Shown: positions 45,784-54,340 of the stretch, piece after piece | Layout: the number at the start of each line of letters is the position of its first letter | How positions within the stretch are numbered: position 1 is the stretch's first letter | From: Candidatus Saccharimonadota bacterium | GTDB lineage: Bacteria > Patescibacteriota > Saccharimonadia > Saccharimonadales > Saccharimonadaceae | Reading direction: 5' to 3' | Length of the DNA: 64,000 nucleotides | NCBI GenBank assembly: GCA_017540545.1 | Contig: JAFYAV010000002.1 | Coordinates: 268,402-332,401 of the forward strand | The notes under the pieces: generated by a model | What the model was told of the DNA's origin: nothing | The model's database searches: none | The model's input: only the letters and a program-made list of their open reading frames with translations | Made by a program: the position numbers and the translations under genes

Positions 45784-46200
45784 CTATGCGGCCAAAATTG
45801 CGTCTTTTTGTTCTGTAATCTCGGCCTTTAATTTCTCGAGGCAATCTTTAATAATCTGTTGGTACTCTGGGCAATTTGCGTCTAGCCACTTTGCTGTAAC
45901 ATAATCCGATATTAAAGTTGAATCGCCATCCTGCAGGCCGGTATTAGCCTTCAGAGTCTGATATGTGGCGTCATTCCGATAATCGCCGTAGCTACCCAAA
46001 AGTCCGTTAATTGTTGCCGAATCATTGTCAATAATGCGTTCAAACTCATCCAACTGCGCATCGGTCAACTTATTACTCATTGAGTCACCGATTCTAATTT
46101 CGAGCTGATCCTGGGCATACTCCAAAAAAGATGCCCTCTGCGCCTCTGGCAAGTCTGCCAATCCGACACTACTTAGAAAACTGTCGTCAAATTTAAACAT
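45784..46200 (-). CDS. DUF5663-like small protein
   Basis: 138 residues. GLADLPEAQRASFLEYAQDQLEIRIGDSMSNKLTDAQLDEFERIID resembles DUF5663, a short helical domain seen in CPR proteins. No membrane segment; one Cys pair (DANCPEY, KDCLEKL). GGAGAG precedes the ATG. It lies directly upstream of the Big_2 protein but seems to end its own transcript. Confidence 0.6.
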   Translation of the reverse strand: MFKFDDSFLSSVGLADLPEAQRASFLEYAQDQLEIRIGDSMSNKLTDAQLDEFERIIDNDSATINGLLGSYGDYRNDATYQTLKANTGLQDGDSTLISDYVTAKWLDANCPEYQQIIKDCLEKLKAEITEQKDAILAA

Positions 46201-46267
46201 TGCATTACTCTCCTATTTACCACCATTTTACCATAAAGCACGCAAAACGCTTATATTTTTATTAACA

Positions 46268-48040
46268 CTACAAAATCTTTTTCTTTTTGTACTCTCTAAC
46301 AAAGAATTTCAAAGTATCACCAATTTCTAATTGAATCTTTTTCGTAGTTCTGAGCGAAAGACCACCAATCTCGCCTTCTGCCAATGACGGGACATTAATC
46401 TTTCCTTCTTGTGTACTAACTACCTCAAACTCCCCCAACAAATCTTTCTTACGATAGGCGCGCCCAAGCATCCCAGATGCTACGCGGCCTTTCTTGACCT
46501 GCCCACCTGTAATAATCTCCGTCTTCTCAGTGCGGAATACGCCCTTCACCTCTAGCTCGCCTGTCTCCGTCTCTGTGACTTCAGCATCGAGCATTTCTTC
46601 CATGTCGCGCTTTGCATCGTCGAGCAATTCGTATATCACCCTGAATACGCGCACTGGTACACCGTTGCGCTCAGCCATCTTGGCAATCGCATTTGGTACC
46701 GTCACATTAAAGCCATAAATCACAGTCTTGCCGCCAGACGCCATATAGACATCGTTCTCAGATATCGCACCAACACCGGTCGAAACAATATTCAAAGTAA
46801 TCTCATCCTGAGTATCAATCAAACGCAAAGAGTCAACCACAGAAGTCACCGAACCAGCCACGTCACCTTTCACGATAACATTGAAGGTCTTAGTATTATC
46901 CGCCACATTCATCATGCGCAACATATCCGTAGCTGTCACATTCGTGTTCGCGCTATCATTCGCCTCCGCCTGTGCATTTAAGAGCGCCATCTTACGCGCG
47001 GTCTTCTCATCTGCTACTTCTTCAAACTTATCGCCAAAATTCGGCAATTCTTTAAAACCGGTCACTACAACTGGGGTTGAAGGCGTAGCCTTACCTTTTG
47101 GCTTCCCCTTCCAGTCCACCATCGTGCGCACCTTTGCATAAGTCTTACCCGCAACAATAAACTCACCCGTCTTCAGCTCACCGCCAGTTATCAATAGATT
47201 CACCACCGAACCTTTGCCTACCTCCATATGGCTCTCAATCACAAGTCCCTCGGCCGGAATATCAACATCTGCTTTCAGCTCATCAATATCAGCCGTCAAA
47301 AGAATCATATCAAGAAGCTTTTCGACATTCTCGCCCGTCTTGGCCGAAATTGGCACCATAATCGTATCACCGCCCCACTCCTCTGGATTCAAATTAAAAT
47401 CTGTCGCCAATTGCGCCTTGGTGCGGTCGATATTCGCACCCTCTTTATCAATCTTGTTAATCGCTACAATAATCTTCGCGTTCGCCGCCTCGGCAAACTT
47501 AATTGCCTCCGCAGTCTGAGGCTTCACGCCATCATCGGCCGCCACAACAATCACTACGATATCTGTCAACATTGCGCCGTGTTGACGAATTGCCGCAAAA
47601 GCCTCATGCCCTGGCGTATCCAAAAAAGTGATTTTGCGTTCTTTATATTCCATCTGGTAAGCCGAGATATGCTGCGTAATACCGCCCGCTTCGTCGTCAA
47701 CAGTCTTCTTCTTTAGCAAAGTATCTAGCAAAGTGGTCTTACCGTGATCGACGTGGCCCATTACCGCCACTACTGGCGGACGCAATTTTGCATCCTTCGA
47801 CAACTCGCGCTTTATACCAGGAATCTTTGCCGAATTTTCCTTCTTCTCGAAACGCACATTCGTAAAACCAAGCTCCTCAGTCATAATCTGAGCAGTTTCC
47901 GCATCGAGACGCTGATTAATCGTGGCCATAATACCATTCTTAAACAACTCACCAATCAAATGAGTTACAGACACGCCCAAAGCACTTGCTAGCTCGTCTA
48001 CAGTAATCGAGCCAGAAATCTGTATTACTTTTTCTTCCAC
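46268..48040 (-). CDS. infB: Translation initiation factor IF-2
   Basis: 590 residues with a GTG start and AAAGGAG. A single small IF2_N domain (SGSITVDELASALGVSVTHLIGELFKNGIMATINQRLD) precedes the GTPase domain with VMGHVDHGKTTLLD (G1), AGGITQHI (G2), LDTPGHEAF (G3) and NKIDK (G4). The C-terminal domains 3 and 4 hold DMLRMMN and the fMet-tRNA binding region. It lacks the long, disordered N-terminus of most IF-2. Confidence 0.96.
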   Translation of the reverse strand: MEEKVIQISGSITVDELASALGVSVTHLIGELFKNGIMATINQRLDAETAQIMTEELGFTNVRFEKKENSAKIPGIKRELSKDAKLRPPVVAVMGHVDHGKTTLLDTLLKKKTVDDEAGGITQHISAYQMEYKERKITFLDTPGHEAFAAIRQHGAMLTDIVVIVVAADDGVKPQTAEAIKFAEAANAKIIVAINKIDKEGANIDRTKAQLATDFNLNPEEWGGDTIMVPISAKTGENVEKLLDMILLTADIDELKADVDIPAEGLVIESHMEVGKGSVVNLLITGGELKTGEFIVAGKTYAKVRTMVDWKGKPKGKATPSTPVVVTGFKELPNFGDKFEEVADEKTARKMALLNAQAEANDSANTNVTATDMLRMMNVADNTKTFNVIVKGDVAGSVTSVVDSLRLIDTQDEITLNIVSTGVGAISENDVYMASGGKTVIYGFNVTVPNAIAKMAERNGVPVRVFRVIYELLDDAKRDMEEMLDAEVTETETGELEVKGVFRTEKTEIITGGQVKKGRVASGMLGRAYRKKDLLGEFEVVSTQEGKINVPSLAEGEIGGLSLRTTKKIQLEIGDTLKFFVREYKKKKIL

Positions 48041-48134
48041 TTTCTAGCTCCTTTCGTTTAGTTGAATAAAAAATCCGCCCCTTACAGTTCTTCTTATTCT
48101 ACCATAAAAATAATATATGTTCAAATTGCTACAT

Positions 48135-48749
48135 TCATACTATTGCACTAGAATCAACTACCCTGCCGTATTGCATCGGAAAAGTATAATCCAACAACAA
48201 ACTTTGTAGCTCTTGCCGCGCCGGCAAATCTGTCGTCTCTACTAAATCGCGCGGAATAATAAAATTGTACCCCTTGCTAAAGCCACTAATAATGCTAGAT
48301 AACACACAGCCATCCGTAAAAACGCCACAAATCACTAAATCCGTAATTCCTCGCTGCTCTAAGTAATCAATTAACTCGGAGCTGGCAAAGCAATCATAGG
48401 TATTCTTCTTTACGACAAAATCCGTCTCCACGGGCAATAGATGGTACTGTTCTTCTTCGAAACCCTCCTCGCCAAAATATGACGCCATCGGGTTTTCGTC
48501 ATACAATCTGATAATATTCTGAGGCAGATACTCTCGCGTCCACGGCTTTAGTCCCATGATTATCACATTCTTATTGACCTGCTGGCGATACCTATCTACG
48601 AAGCCCAATAATCTCTCATCCACCATCTTCCGGATTCTCTCATATGTAATCCCAGCTGACGAGTCTTCGCAATCCTTATGGCAGCATGCATTGACAATAT
48701 CTATCACCAACAATGCCGTTCGCTCGGGATATTTTAGACTATCACTCAT
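48135..48749 (-). CDS. Isochorismatase-family cysteine hydrolase
   Basis: 204 residues. LLVIDIVNACCHKD carries the catalytic Asp, FVVKKNTYDCFASSELIDYL the Lys and GVFTDGCVLSS the nucleophilic Cys, so the D-K-C triad of nicotinamidase-like hydrolases is complete. Substrate not defined; nicotinamide salvage is possible. It overlaps no neighbour and lies 13 nt after the small membrane-protein gene. Confidence 0.85.
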   Translation of the reverse strand: MSDSLKYPERTALLVIDIVNACCHKDCEDSSAGITYERIRKMVDERLLGFVDRYRQQVNKNVIIMGLKPWTREYLPQNIIRLYDENPMASYFGEEGFEEEQYHLLPVETDFVVKKNTYDCFASSELIDYLEQRGITDLVICGVFTDGCVLSSIISGFSKGYNFIIPRDLVETTDLPARQELQSLLLDYTFPMQYGRVVDSSAIV

Positions 48750-48762
48750 TACATGCTCCTCT

Positions 48763-49092
48763 CTAGAGATTATACAAATAGTTCGCCAGGATATTTACAC
48801 CTATCGTCGCACCAACTATTCCAGCCACCACGACCACCGACAATGCCGAAAGCATCACGACGCTAATTGGCTCCCTCTCATAACGCCCCCGTTTGCGCCT
48901 ACGCTGGATTTTCACCAACGCTAACACCGCCAAACCCGCCATTATTGCTGGCGCCACGAACAAAACAATCTTCAATACCTCTCCGGCCGCATCAAAAAGC
49001 CCTTCGCAACTCAATCTCGCCACAATCACTACCCCCTCTAGCAAACATGCGAAGAAAATATACTCAATTACCTTTTTGATATATTCCCACAT
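48763..49092 (-). CDS. Small membrane protein with three hydrophobic segments
   Basis: 109 residues. Hydrophobic stretches near residues 10-30, 40-62 and 77-105, joined by a basic loop QRRRKRGRYERE. Unknown. TATATT lies 6 nt before the ATG, so it is another leaderless start. Probably cotranscribed with the hydrolase. Confidence 0.6.
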   Translation of the reverse strand: MWEYIKKVIEYIFFACLLEGVVIVARLSCEGLFDAAGEVLKIVLFVAPAIMAGLAVLALVKIQRRRKRGRYEREPISVVMLSALSVVVVAGIVGATIGVNILANYLYNL

Positions 49093-49121
49093 AACCCCAA
49101 TATATCACAAACGCCACATCG

Positions 49122-50138
49122 CTAATGATTATCGCGGCAGACGACAACACCACCCTCTTCAATGTAGAGCAATGCAGCGCTACGTTCGCTAGCGGAATAC
49201 TCGACTATACCTTCTTCACCCGCGCCACAACGCGCCGCCTGATAAACATAAATCTTATGATCAACCTTATCGCCAGCGACAGTGCGCGTATCGGTGTCCT
49301 CCAAAACGTTATCGTCAACCTTCCATTCATATTGCGTACCGTCTGGATCAGTGAACATCGCATCGCAAGTCTCAGGGGCGAGCATTCTCGGGTTGACAGA
49401 GTCTACAACGCATTTATCATCAATGTAGCGCTTCGTAAAGCTGCCCTCTTCCCGATTCTGGAACGGTGTCTTGCCGTTATGATTCGCCTGGTAATCAGTA
49501 ACCGCCACTAAGAAGCGGGAAATATCCTCGTCACGCTGCGCGTTACGCTTCCTTCTCGCCTCTGTCTCCACATTTTTCTCCCCCTCTTTCTCATCATCGA
49601 TGTTGCCATTATTCTTAGCGCGGTTGCTGCTATCGCTATTGTTAGTCTTCATGCCATCATTCTTGCCCATATTATAGGCAATTAAACCTGTCGCCACTAT
49701 TACTACTACAGCTAACACCACCAAGATCACTATTAGTGCTACCGGGGATTTCTTCTTTGGTTGCTCTACCCCCGTCGCAGTATTCTGCACAGGCGTAACG
49801 CTCTGGGTTGGTGCTGGTGTCGGCGTTGGAGCTGGCGCAGGCGCGACCGGCTCTGGTACTGGCGCAACTGGTTCTGAAACCGGCTCAGGCACAGGTGCGG
49901 GCGCGGGCTCTGGCGACTCTACAGCTGGCGCCACCGGCTCTTCAAAACTTGGCACTTCTTTTCCAAAAGATGACATCTCAGAATCCATGGTTGCCGAAGT
50001 CGGCTCCGCCGCCAGCACATCCGCCATCATTGAGTCCACTGACGAATCGCCTGACTCCGTCGGTTTCGGCTCTGGCGCCGCCCCCATCGGCTGCATCCCA
50101 ACCATCATCGGATCTTCCCCGAATTGATCATCAAACAT
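49122..50138 (-). CDS. Membrane protein with Pro/Ala-rich cytoplasmic part and pilin-like ectodomain
   Basis: 338 residues. About 125 Pro/Ala/Glu-rich residues (PEPAPAPVPEPV) are followed by one membrane helix (VALIVILVVLAVVVIVATGLIAYNMG). A Lys/Glu-rich linker then carries ARRKRNAQRDEDISRFLVAVTDYQANHNGKTPF, which has the spacing of a pseudopilin N-terminal region, and the end CGAGEEGIVEYS...ALLYIEEGGVVVCRDN is pilin-like with a possible disulphide. TACAAT (50210-50205) is its -10 box, overlapping the rpsA terminator. Confidence 0.6.
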   Translation of the reverse strand: MFDDQFGEDPMMVGMQPMGAAPEPKPTESGDSSVDSMMADVLAAEPTSATMDSEMSSFGKEVPSFEEPVAPAVESPEPAPAPVPEPVSEPVAPVPEPVAPAPAPTPTPAPTQSVTPVQNTATGVEQPKKKSPVALIVILVVLAVVVIVATGLIAYNMGKNDGMKTNNSDSSNRAKNNGNIDDEKEGEKNVETEARRKRNAQRDEDISRFLVAVTDYQANHNGKTPFQNREEGSFTKRYIDDKCVVDSVNPRMLAPETCDAMFTDPDGTQYEWKVDDNVLEDTDTRTVAGDKVDHKIYVYQAARCGAGEEGIVEYSASERSAALLYIEEGGVVVCRDNH

Positions 50139-50218
50139 CTATCCTCCTCTATTTTCCGGGGCAAAATCTATGCACCCACCATAAAATACTTATGCTTAAG
50201 GTTTATTGTAGCACAAAA

Positions 50219-50249
50219 AACACCCATTAGCTTAAGACTAATGGGTGTT
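50219..50249. terminator. rpsA terminator
   Basis: A 12-bp stem (50219-50230 with 50238-50249) runs into six T on the minus strand. The -10 box of the next gene begins inside its T run. Confidence 0.88.
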
Positions 50250-50267
50250 CCTCCCTCTTTGTACGAC

Positions 50268-51338
50268 TTATTTCTTCTTGTCGGCAAAGCTCAAAGAAAT
50301 CTTGCGACCTTCTTTGTCGATATCGAGCACCTTGAATTCTTTACGCTCATTCAACGTAAAAATCTTCTCTGGGTCAACATCGCTACCTTCGCCAAGCTCA
50401 GATACGTGCACCAAAGCCTCAACGGCTGGCGAAATCTGTACAAATGCGCCAAATGGAGTGATACGAGTAATCGTACCCTCGACTTTGTCACCCTTCTTGA
50501 AGTTGGCAATTTCGGAAAGCCATGGATCTTCTTGAAGCTGCTTCATCGAGAGGCTTAAGCGATCCTTGTCGATAGCGATAATCTTTGCTTCGACCGTATC
50601 GCCAACCTTAACGTAGTCGGATGGGCTGTTTACGCGTTCCCAAGAAATCTCGGAAATATGTACCAGACCTTCAATACCGTCGACATTGACGAAGATACCA
50701 AAATCCACTACACCGGTAACCACGCCCTTTACAACATCGCCAACAGCGAGCTGCGCAAAGCGCTCGGCTAAACCATCTTTGATTGCTTCCTTCTCAGAAA
50801 GAATTAGTTTATTGGTCTTGCGATCGGCATCAAGAATACGCACACGAATCGACTTGCCAACGAGAGCATTGAGACGTTGCAAAATCTCATCCTTATCGGA
50901 ACCACCTACACGTGGATAATGCTCAGCAGAAAGCTGCGAAACTGGCAGAAAACCACGGATACCTTCATATTCGACCAAAAGACCGCCACGGTTGGCATCG
51001 TATGGTTGAACTTCGATGATTTCGCCTGCTTCAAGTTTGGCAGCAATCTCATCCCAGCCCTTCTCTTTGACTGCTTTGCGGAGCGACAGTAATACCATAC
51101 CGTCTTCCATCTCAGTATCGACAACGCTAGCCGAAACTGCATCGCCTTCCTTTAGTTGGCGCCCAAAGGCAACCTCGCGACGTGGTACTAAACCTACACC
51201 GCGCACGCCGAGATCAATCAAAATCTCGTGTTTCTTGACCGACATAACCGTACCTTCGATCGTATCGCCAAGGACAATTGGCTGAACATCTTCTTGTGCA
51301 AGAAGCTCGTCCATTGTAATTTTAGCTTTTGTAGCCAT
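50268..51338 (-). CDS. rpsA: 30S ribosomal protein S1
   Basis: 356 residues with four S1 RNA-binding domains, at about residues 22-90, 110-175, 193-262 and 278-345; examples are DTIEGTVMSVKKHEILIDLGVRGVGLVP and GIEGLVHISEISWERVNSPSDYVKVGDTVEAKIIAIDKDRLSLSMKQ. Shorter than the six-domain E. coli form. ATG 51338 with AAAGGA 10 nt upstream is chosen; a longer frame to 51386 would include leader RNA. Confidence 0.95.
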   Translation of the reverse strand: MATKAKITMDELLAQEDVQPIVLGDTIEGTVMSVKKHEILIDLGVRGVGLVPRREVAFGRQLKEGDAVSASVVDTEMEDGMVLLSLRKAVKEKGWDEIAAKLEAGEIIEVQPYDANRGGLLVEYEGIRGFLPVSQLSAEHYPRVGGSDKDEILQRLNALVGKSIRVRILDADRKTNKLILSEKEAIKDGLAERFAQLAVGDVVKGVVTGVVDFGIFVNVDGIEGLVHISEISWERVNSPSDYVKVGDTVEAKIIAIDKDRLSLSMKQLQEDPWLSEIANFKKGDKVEGTITRITPFGAFVQISPAVEALVHVSELGEGSDVDPEKIFTLNERKEFKVLDIDKEGRKISLSFADKKK

Positions 51339-51360
51339 TAAATATATTTTCCTTTCGTTA

Positions 51361-51425
51361 GAACTGCTCACTCGCACTCCACGCATGAAGCAAAAGTGAG
51401 CAGTTCTACACTGCTCACTATTTTA
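51361..51425 (-). promoter_or_regulatory. rpsA promoter and alternative hairpins
   Basis: TAAAAT (51425-51420), with TTTACC 17 bp upstream, starts transcription near 51413. Three complementary segments follow: A 51419-51411, B 51406-51395, C 51372-51361. B can pair with A (9 bp, then T-rich) or C (12 bp). A hairpin just before the ribosome site is a common form of S1 autoregulation; that role is inferred. Confidence 0.55.
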
Positions 51426-51465
51426 ACCTATTTTCCAGATAAGGTAAAGCGTAACCTCAATACGC

Positions 51466-51978
51466 TTATCTCTTCAAAAATGATAGATTAAGCGCGCCCA
51501 GATAGACAACCACTGCCAAAGCAGCAAAACCCATCAAAGAATCGACCGGACCAGTTTGCGGCAAACCACTATTCTTCGCAGCTCGCTCTCTAGCAATACG
51601 TTCCTCTTCAGCCTTTTTCTTCGCGGCAGCTTCTTCCTCAGCCTTCTTCTTGGCTGCAGCCTCTTCTTCGGCCTTTTTCTTCGCAGCGGCTTCTTCCTCG
51701 GCTTTTTTCTCGGCCTCAGTTTTCTCGCCATCACCAGTTTCCGTATTATTGCCGCCCCCGCTACCATTATCGCCGCCGTTGCCGTTATCACTACCGTTGC
51801 CATTAGCGCCATTCTCCGACCCGGCCGTCGTGGTAATCACATCACTACCACTGTTCGGCTTCGGCGATGACATCGAAACTGCAACCACCAAACCGGCAAT
51901 CAAAATCACGCCGATTAATGCGATCACCGCGCCCCATCCCCAGCGCTTGTATTTTGCATTTGCATCTATAACATCCAT
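51466..51978 (-). CDS. LPQTG surface protein with KAEEEAAA repeats
   Basis: 170 residues. A membrane helix near residues 18-38 (GAVIALIGVILIAGLVVAVSM), a Gly/Asn-rich linker, tandem KKAEEEAAA units forming a helical rod, then LPQTG, a second membrane helix and KR. The N-terminal helix may be a signal anchor. It carries its own TTGCTA-17-TATAGT promoter. The start ATG 51978 is preferred over a TTG at 51990, which is too close to GAGGAG. Confidence 0.7.
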   Translation of the reverse strand: MDVIDANAKYKRWGWGAVIALIGVILIAGLVVAVSMSSPKPNSGSDVITTTAGSENGANGNGSDNGNGGDNGSGGGNNTETGDGEKTEAEKKAEEEAAAKKKAEEEAAAKKKAEEEAAAKKKAEEERIARERAAKNSGLPQTGPVDSLMGFAALAVVVYLGALNLSFLKR

Positions 51979-52080
51979 ACAATTTCTCAAACTCCTCTGT
52001 TGCCACTCACTATACCACTGTTACACCCCTATAGCAAGCATAAGCACCATGCTTTTTCAAGATAGTGCTATACTATTTGC

Positions 52081-52884
52081 ATGTATCTATGCATAGATGT
52101 TGGAGGTACCAAAACCCTAGTCGCCCTGTTCAATGCCAAGGGTAAACTTCTACACTCCGTCAAATTCCCCACCAATGTCAATCAAGCCAAGTTTTATCAG
52201 GCTCTCATCCAACAGATTAAAGTCAACTTCGTTCTATCCGACATTAAGGCTATCTCCGTCGCCATGCCTGGCATCGTCAAGCAAAACTGCGCCGTTTGGC
52301 TCGGCAATCTTCCTTGGCACGATTTTGATATCGCCAAAAAACTCAACAAGGATTTCGGACTCCCCGTGCACGTTGAAAACGATGCCAATCTAGCCGCCCT
52401 CGCCGAAGCACGCAACGCCAAGGGGCGCTCGCTCTACTTCACTTTCTCGACCGGTATTGGCGGCGGTGTCATCGATAATGGCACTCTTGCCAAACACTAT
52501 ACCGATTTTGAACCTGGCCACATCGAATATGTCTACGAAGGCAAGAAAGCTGAATGGGAAGATTTCGCCGCCGCTAGCGCCATCAACGAAAAATTTGGCA
52601 AATATGTCAGCGACCTCACTACTTCCGCTGAATGGAACGAAGTTGTTCGCCGTATGCTACTCGGCCTCGTGCCACTCACGACCTCTATCAAGCCAGACCG
52701 TATCATCTTTGGCGGACCTCTCGGGCTTCACCTCAATAGTTATCGCGCCAAACTCCGCAAAGAGTTCACCGCCTCTCTCCCCGCCGGCACAACTCTGCCT
52801 CGACTCCTTGTCGCCAAATACGGCAGCTTCTCCTCAGTCTACGGATGCTATTACTATGCCAGACTTAAAGAATCTCGCCGCTAA
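52081..52884 (+). CDS. ROK-family sugar kinase
   Basis: 267 residues. CIDVGGTKTLVALFN (phosphate-1), AMPGIV, HVENDANLAALAEARN (catalytic Asp) and FSTGIGGGVIDNG are the ROK motifs. The zinc-binding CxCGxxGCxE loop of glucokinases is absent; instead FEPGHIEYVYEGKKAEWED is found. TATACT lies 6 nt from the ATG (leaderless). It could be a glucokinase or a pseudo-enzyme. Confidence 0.85.
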   Translation: MYLCIDVGGTKTLVALFNAKGKLLHSVKFPTNVNQAKFYQALIQQIKVNFVLSDIKAISVAMPGIVKQNCAVWLGNLPWHDFDIAKKLNKDFGLPVHVENDANLAALAEARNAKGRSLYFTFSTGIGGGVIDNGTLAKHYTDFEPGHIEYVYEGKKAEWEDFAAASAINEKFGKYVSDLTTSAEWNEVVRRMLLGLVPLTTSIKPDRIIFGGPLGLHLNSYRAKLRKEFTASLPAGTTLPRLLVAKYGSFSSVYGCYYYARLKESRR

Positions 52885-53278
52885 AATCTCAGCCGATTAT
52901 CCCGAACTCAAGATTGCTTCTGGCGATCGTTTCCGCTTTTCACCCCCCTCAACAATCATCTATCGCCCATCGGGCCACCCCCTAGAACTCCTTCATGAAC
53001 TCGGTCACTACCTCATCGGCGAATCCAATTACTCTTCAGACATCGAATTAGTCGAAATCGAATCTCGGGCTTGGGCAAAAGCTCGCGAAATCTGTGATCA
53101 CTACAGCATAGAGTATGACGAAGATTTCGCCGAAGACCACCTCGACAGCTACCGCAACTGGCTTCATCTAACCTCTCTTTGCAAAAACTGCAGTCTTTCC
53201 GGCTACCAGGATTCTTCTCTGCTTTACCACTGCCCCCTCTGCGGCGCCACTTGGCATTCTAGCATCCCCCCGGAATAA
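52856..53278 (+). CDS. ImmA/IrrE-like HExxH peptidase with zinc ribbon
   Basis: 140 residues. LLHELGHYLIGESNYSSDIELVEIES gives HExxH and a downstream Glu, as in ImmA/IrrE metallopeptidases. CKNCSLSGY...CPLCGATWH at the end is a zinc ribbon. The ATG lies inside the ROK gene with a 29-nt overlap, so the two are translated from one mRNA. The usual HTH partner is not adjacent. Confidence 0.7.
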   Translation: MPDLKNLAAKISADYPELKIASGDRFRFSPPSTIIYRPSGHPLELLHELGHYLIGESNYSSDIELVEIESRAWAKAREICDHYSIEYDEDFAEDHLDSYRNWLHLTSLCKNCSLSGYQDSSLLYHCPLCGATWHSSIPPE

Positions 53279-53336
53279 AAAAACGCCCCCGGCAACAGGC
53301 TACTTTTTAGCCCTCTCCCCATAACCATTGGTTATT

Positions 53337-53429
53337 TTGTCCAAGATTCTTAGACACAGCCAAAACGACACCCCAACCCCCCTCGCTGCTCATCGCAAAC
53401 CCACACCTATGTCCAAAAATCTTGGACAA
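53337..53429. repeat. Inverted repeat TTGTCCAAGATT
   Basis: TTGTCCAAGATT (53337-53348) and its exact reverse complement (53418-53429) are 69 bp apart. The second arm also forms its own palindrome, TGTCCAA / TTGGACA with a 5-bp spacer (53410-53428), and the first an imperfect one. No good gene explains this 270-bp stretch. Confidence 0.6.
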
Positions 53430-53499
53430 TTTTACCAGCGTCTCAAAAAACAAACCGAAAAACTCCAGTCCAGCCCAAAGCCTAAACCTCCAACAACAA

Positions 53500-53533
53500 A
53501 AAACCAGGCGCACAATCTGTACGTCTGGTTTTT
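53500..53533. terminator. Terminator after the KGG gene
   Basis: AAAACCAG (53500-53507) with CTGGTTTT (53525-53532) and a T tract on both strands; about 18 nt past the KGG stop. Confidence 0.78.
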
Positions 53534-53550
53534 CTAATCTATCCCAAATC

Positions 53551-53760
53551 TTAGGCAGCTTTCTTAACGATAGCTTTACCACGCTTGGAAATACGACCAC
53601 CCTTAGCGCCAGCAATCTTTGCTAACTCAGGATTTGCTGCAAAGCCACCAGTATGACCATTGCGACCACCTTTACGACCGATTTCAGCGTAAAAGTCTTT
53701 GCCGTACTTATTCTTATTAGTTGCCGCAGCCTTCTGGCCGCCAGCTTTAGTTCCAGCCAT
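53551..53760 (-). CDS. KGG-motif stress protein
   Basis: 69 residues. FYAEIGRKGGRNGHTGGFAANPELAKIAGAKGGRISKRGK has two GRKGG/AKGG units, the KGG motif of YciG/GsiB-type general-stress proteins, hydrophilic and probably disordered. ATG 53760 has GGAG 6 nt upstream. A perfect TTGACA-17-TAAAAT promoter precedes it, leaving a leader of about 90 nt. Confidence 0.85.
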   Translation of the reverse strand: MAGTKAGGQKAAATNKNKYGKDFYAEIGRKGGRNGHTGGFAANPELAKIAGAKGGRISKRGKAIVKKAA

Positions 53761-53857
53761 TTTTAGCTCCATTTCTGCCCACCATATAACATTATTCCTG
53801 CCACCCTTTTATAGATGACAACCAACAAATCGGGCGCCATCTCAGGTGCTTATGGCT

Positions 53858-53948
53858 ATTTTAGCATAATGCTTCCGTTTTGTCAAGATGTTTTTGTTTA
53901 AAGATATGTCATAATAATCTTGACAATATATCATAAGCGATATATTAT
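53858..53948. promoter_or_regulatory. Divergent full promoters
   Basis: Minus: TTGACA 53886-53881, 17 bp, TAAAAT 53863-53858 (KGG gene). Plus: TTGACA 53920-53925, 17 bp, TATTAT 53943-53948 (small RNA). The two -35 boxes are 33 bp apart. Both contrast with the -35-poor leaderless promoters of housekeeping genes. Confidence 0.78.
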
Positions 53949-53954
53949 CAGAGG

Positions 53955-54029
53955 TAATTGAAACGACGTCAAAACTGCGAGGCGCATTCAATAAAAATAT
54001 CTCCGAGATTAAACCCGGAGATATTTTCC
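53955..54029 (+). ncRNA. Candidate ~75-nt small RNA
   Basis: It starts about 7 nt after the plus promoter and ends at a 12-bp terminator stem (53994-54005 with 54016-54027) followed by TTTT. GAGGTAA before a TTG at 53958 could allow a short peptide, but no convincing protein follows. Confidence 0.5.
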
Positions 54030-54053
54030 TACCGAATTAATTCTAGCTTTCCC

Positions 54054-54311
54054 CTATGCCTCTTTTTTGCCAAACATTTCTTTGACTTTGTCCGCAATCC
54101 CGCCAGCCAACACTCCCATTACGGCCTCATAAATACCCTCCGCCTTAGCATCGTCAAAACCTAATTTCTCTTTAATGCCGGCAATTATCTTATCCTTATT
54201 ATTTCGACCAATCACGAGAGTATTCTCAATCACCTCGTTTACCTTATTGACCTGCTCATCCGAGAGCCCCGTCTTCTCCTTGATTGCCGCCAGTACCTGC
54301 TCTTCATTCAT
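54054..54311 (-). CDS. Small helical protein, unknown
   Basis: 85 residues. EEQVLAAIKEKTGLSDEQVNKVNEVIENTLVIGRNNKDKIIAGIKEKLGFDDAKAEGIYEAVMGVLAGG shows two similar helical units (AAIKEKTGL... and AGIKEKLGF...). No cysteine or membrane helix. I do not recognise it. AGGAGG 4 nt before ATG 54311 and TATAAT at 54336 support this start; the longer frame to 54419 runs through a terminator. Confidence 0.65.
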   Translation of the reverse strand: MNEEQVLAAIKEKTGLSDEQVNKVNEVIENTLVIGRNNKDKIIAGIKEKLGFDDAKAEGIYEAVMGVLAGGIADKVKEMFGKKEA

Positions 54312-54340
54312 AAAACCTCCTTTTTCTTCGATTATAGAAC

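Noticed and set aside
53328..53537. Plus-strand frame of 69 residues
   Set aside because: No ribosome site or -10 box fits, and the composition is unlike neighbouring proteins; the repeat at 53337-53429 accounts for part of it.
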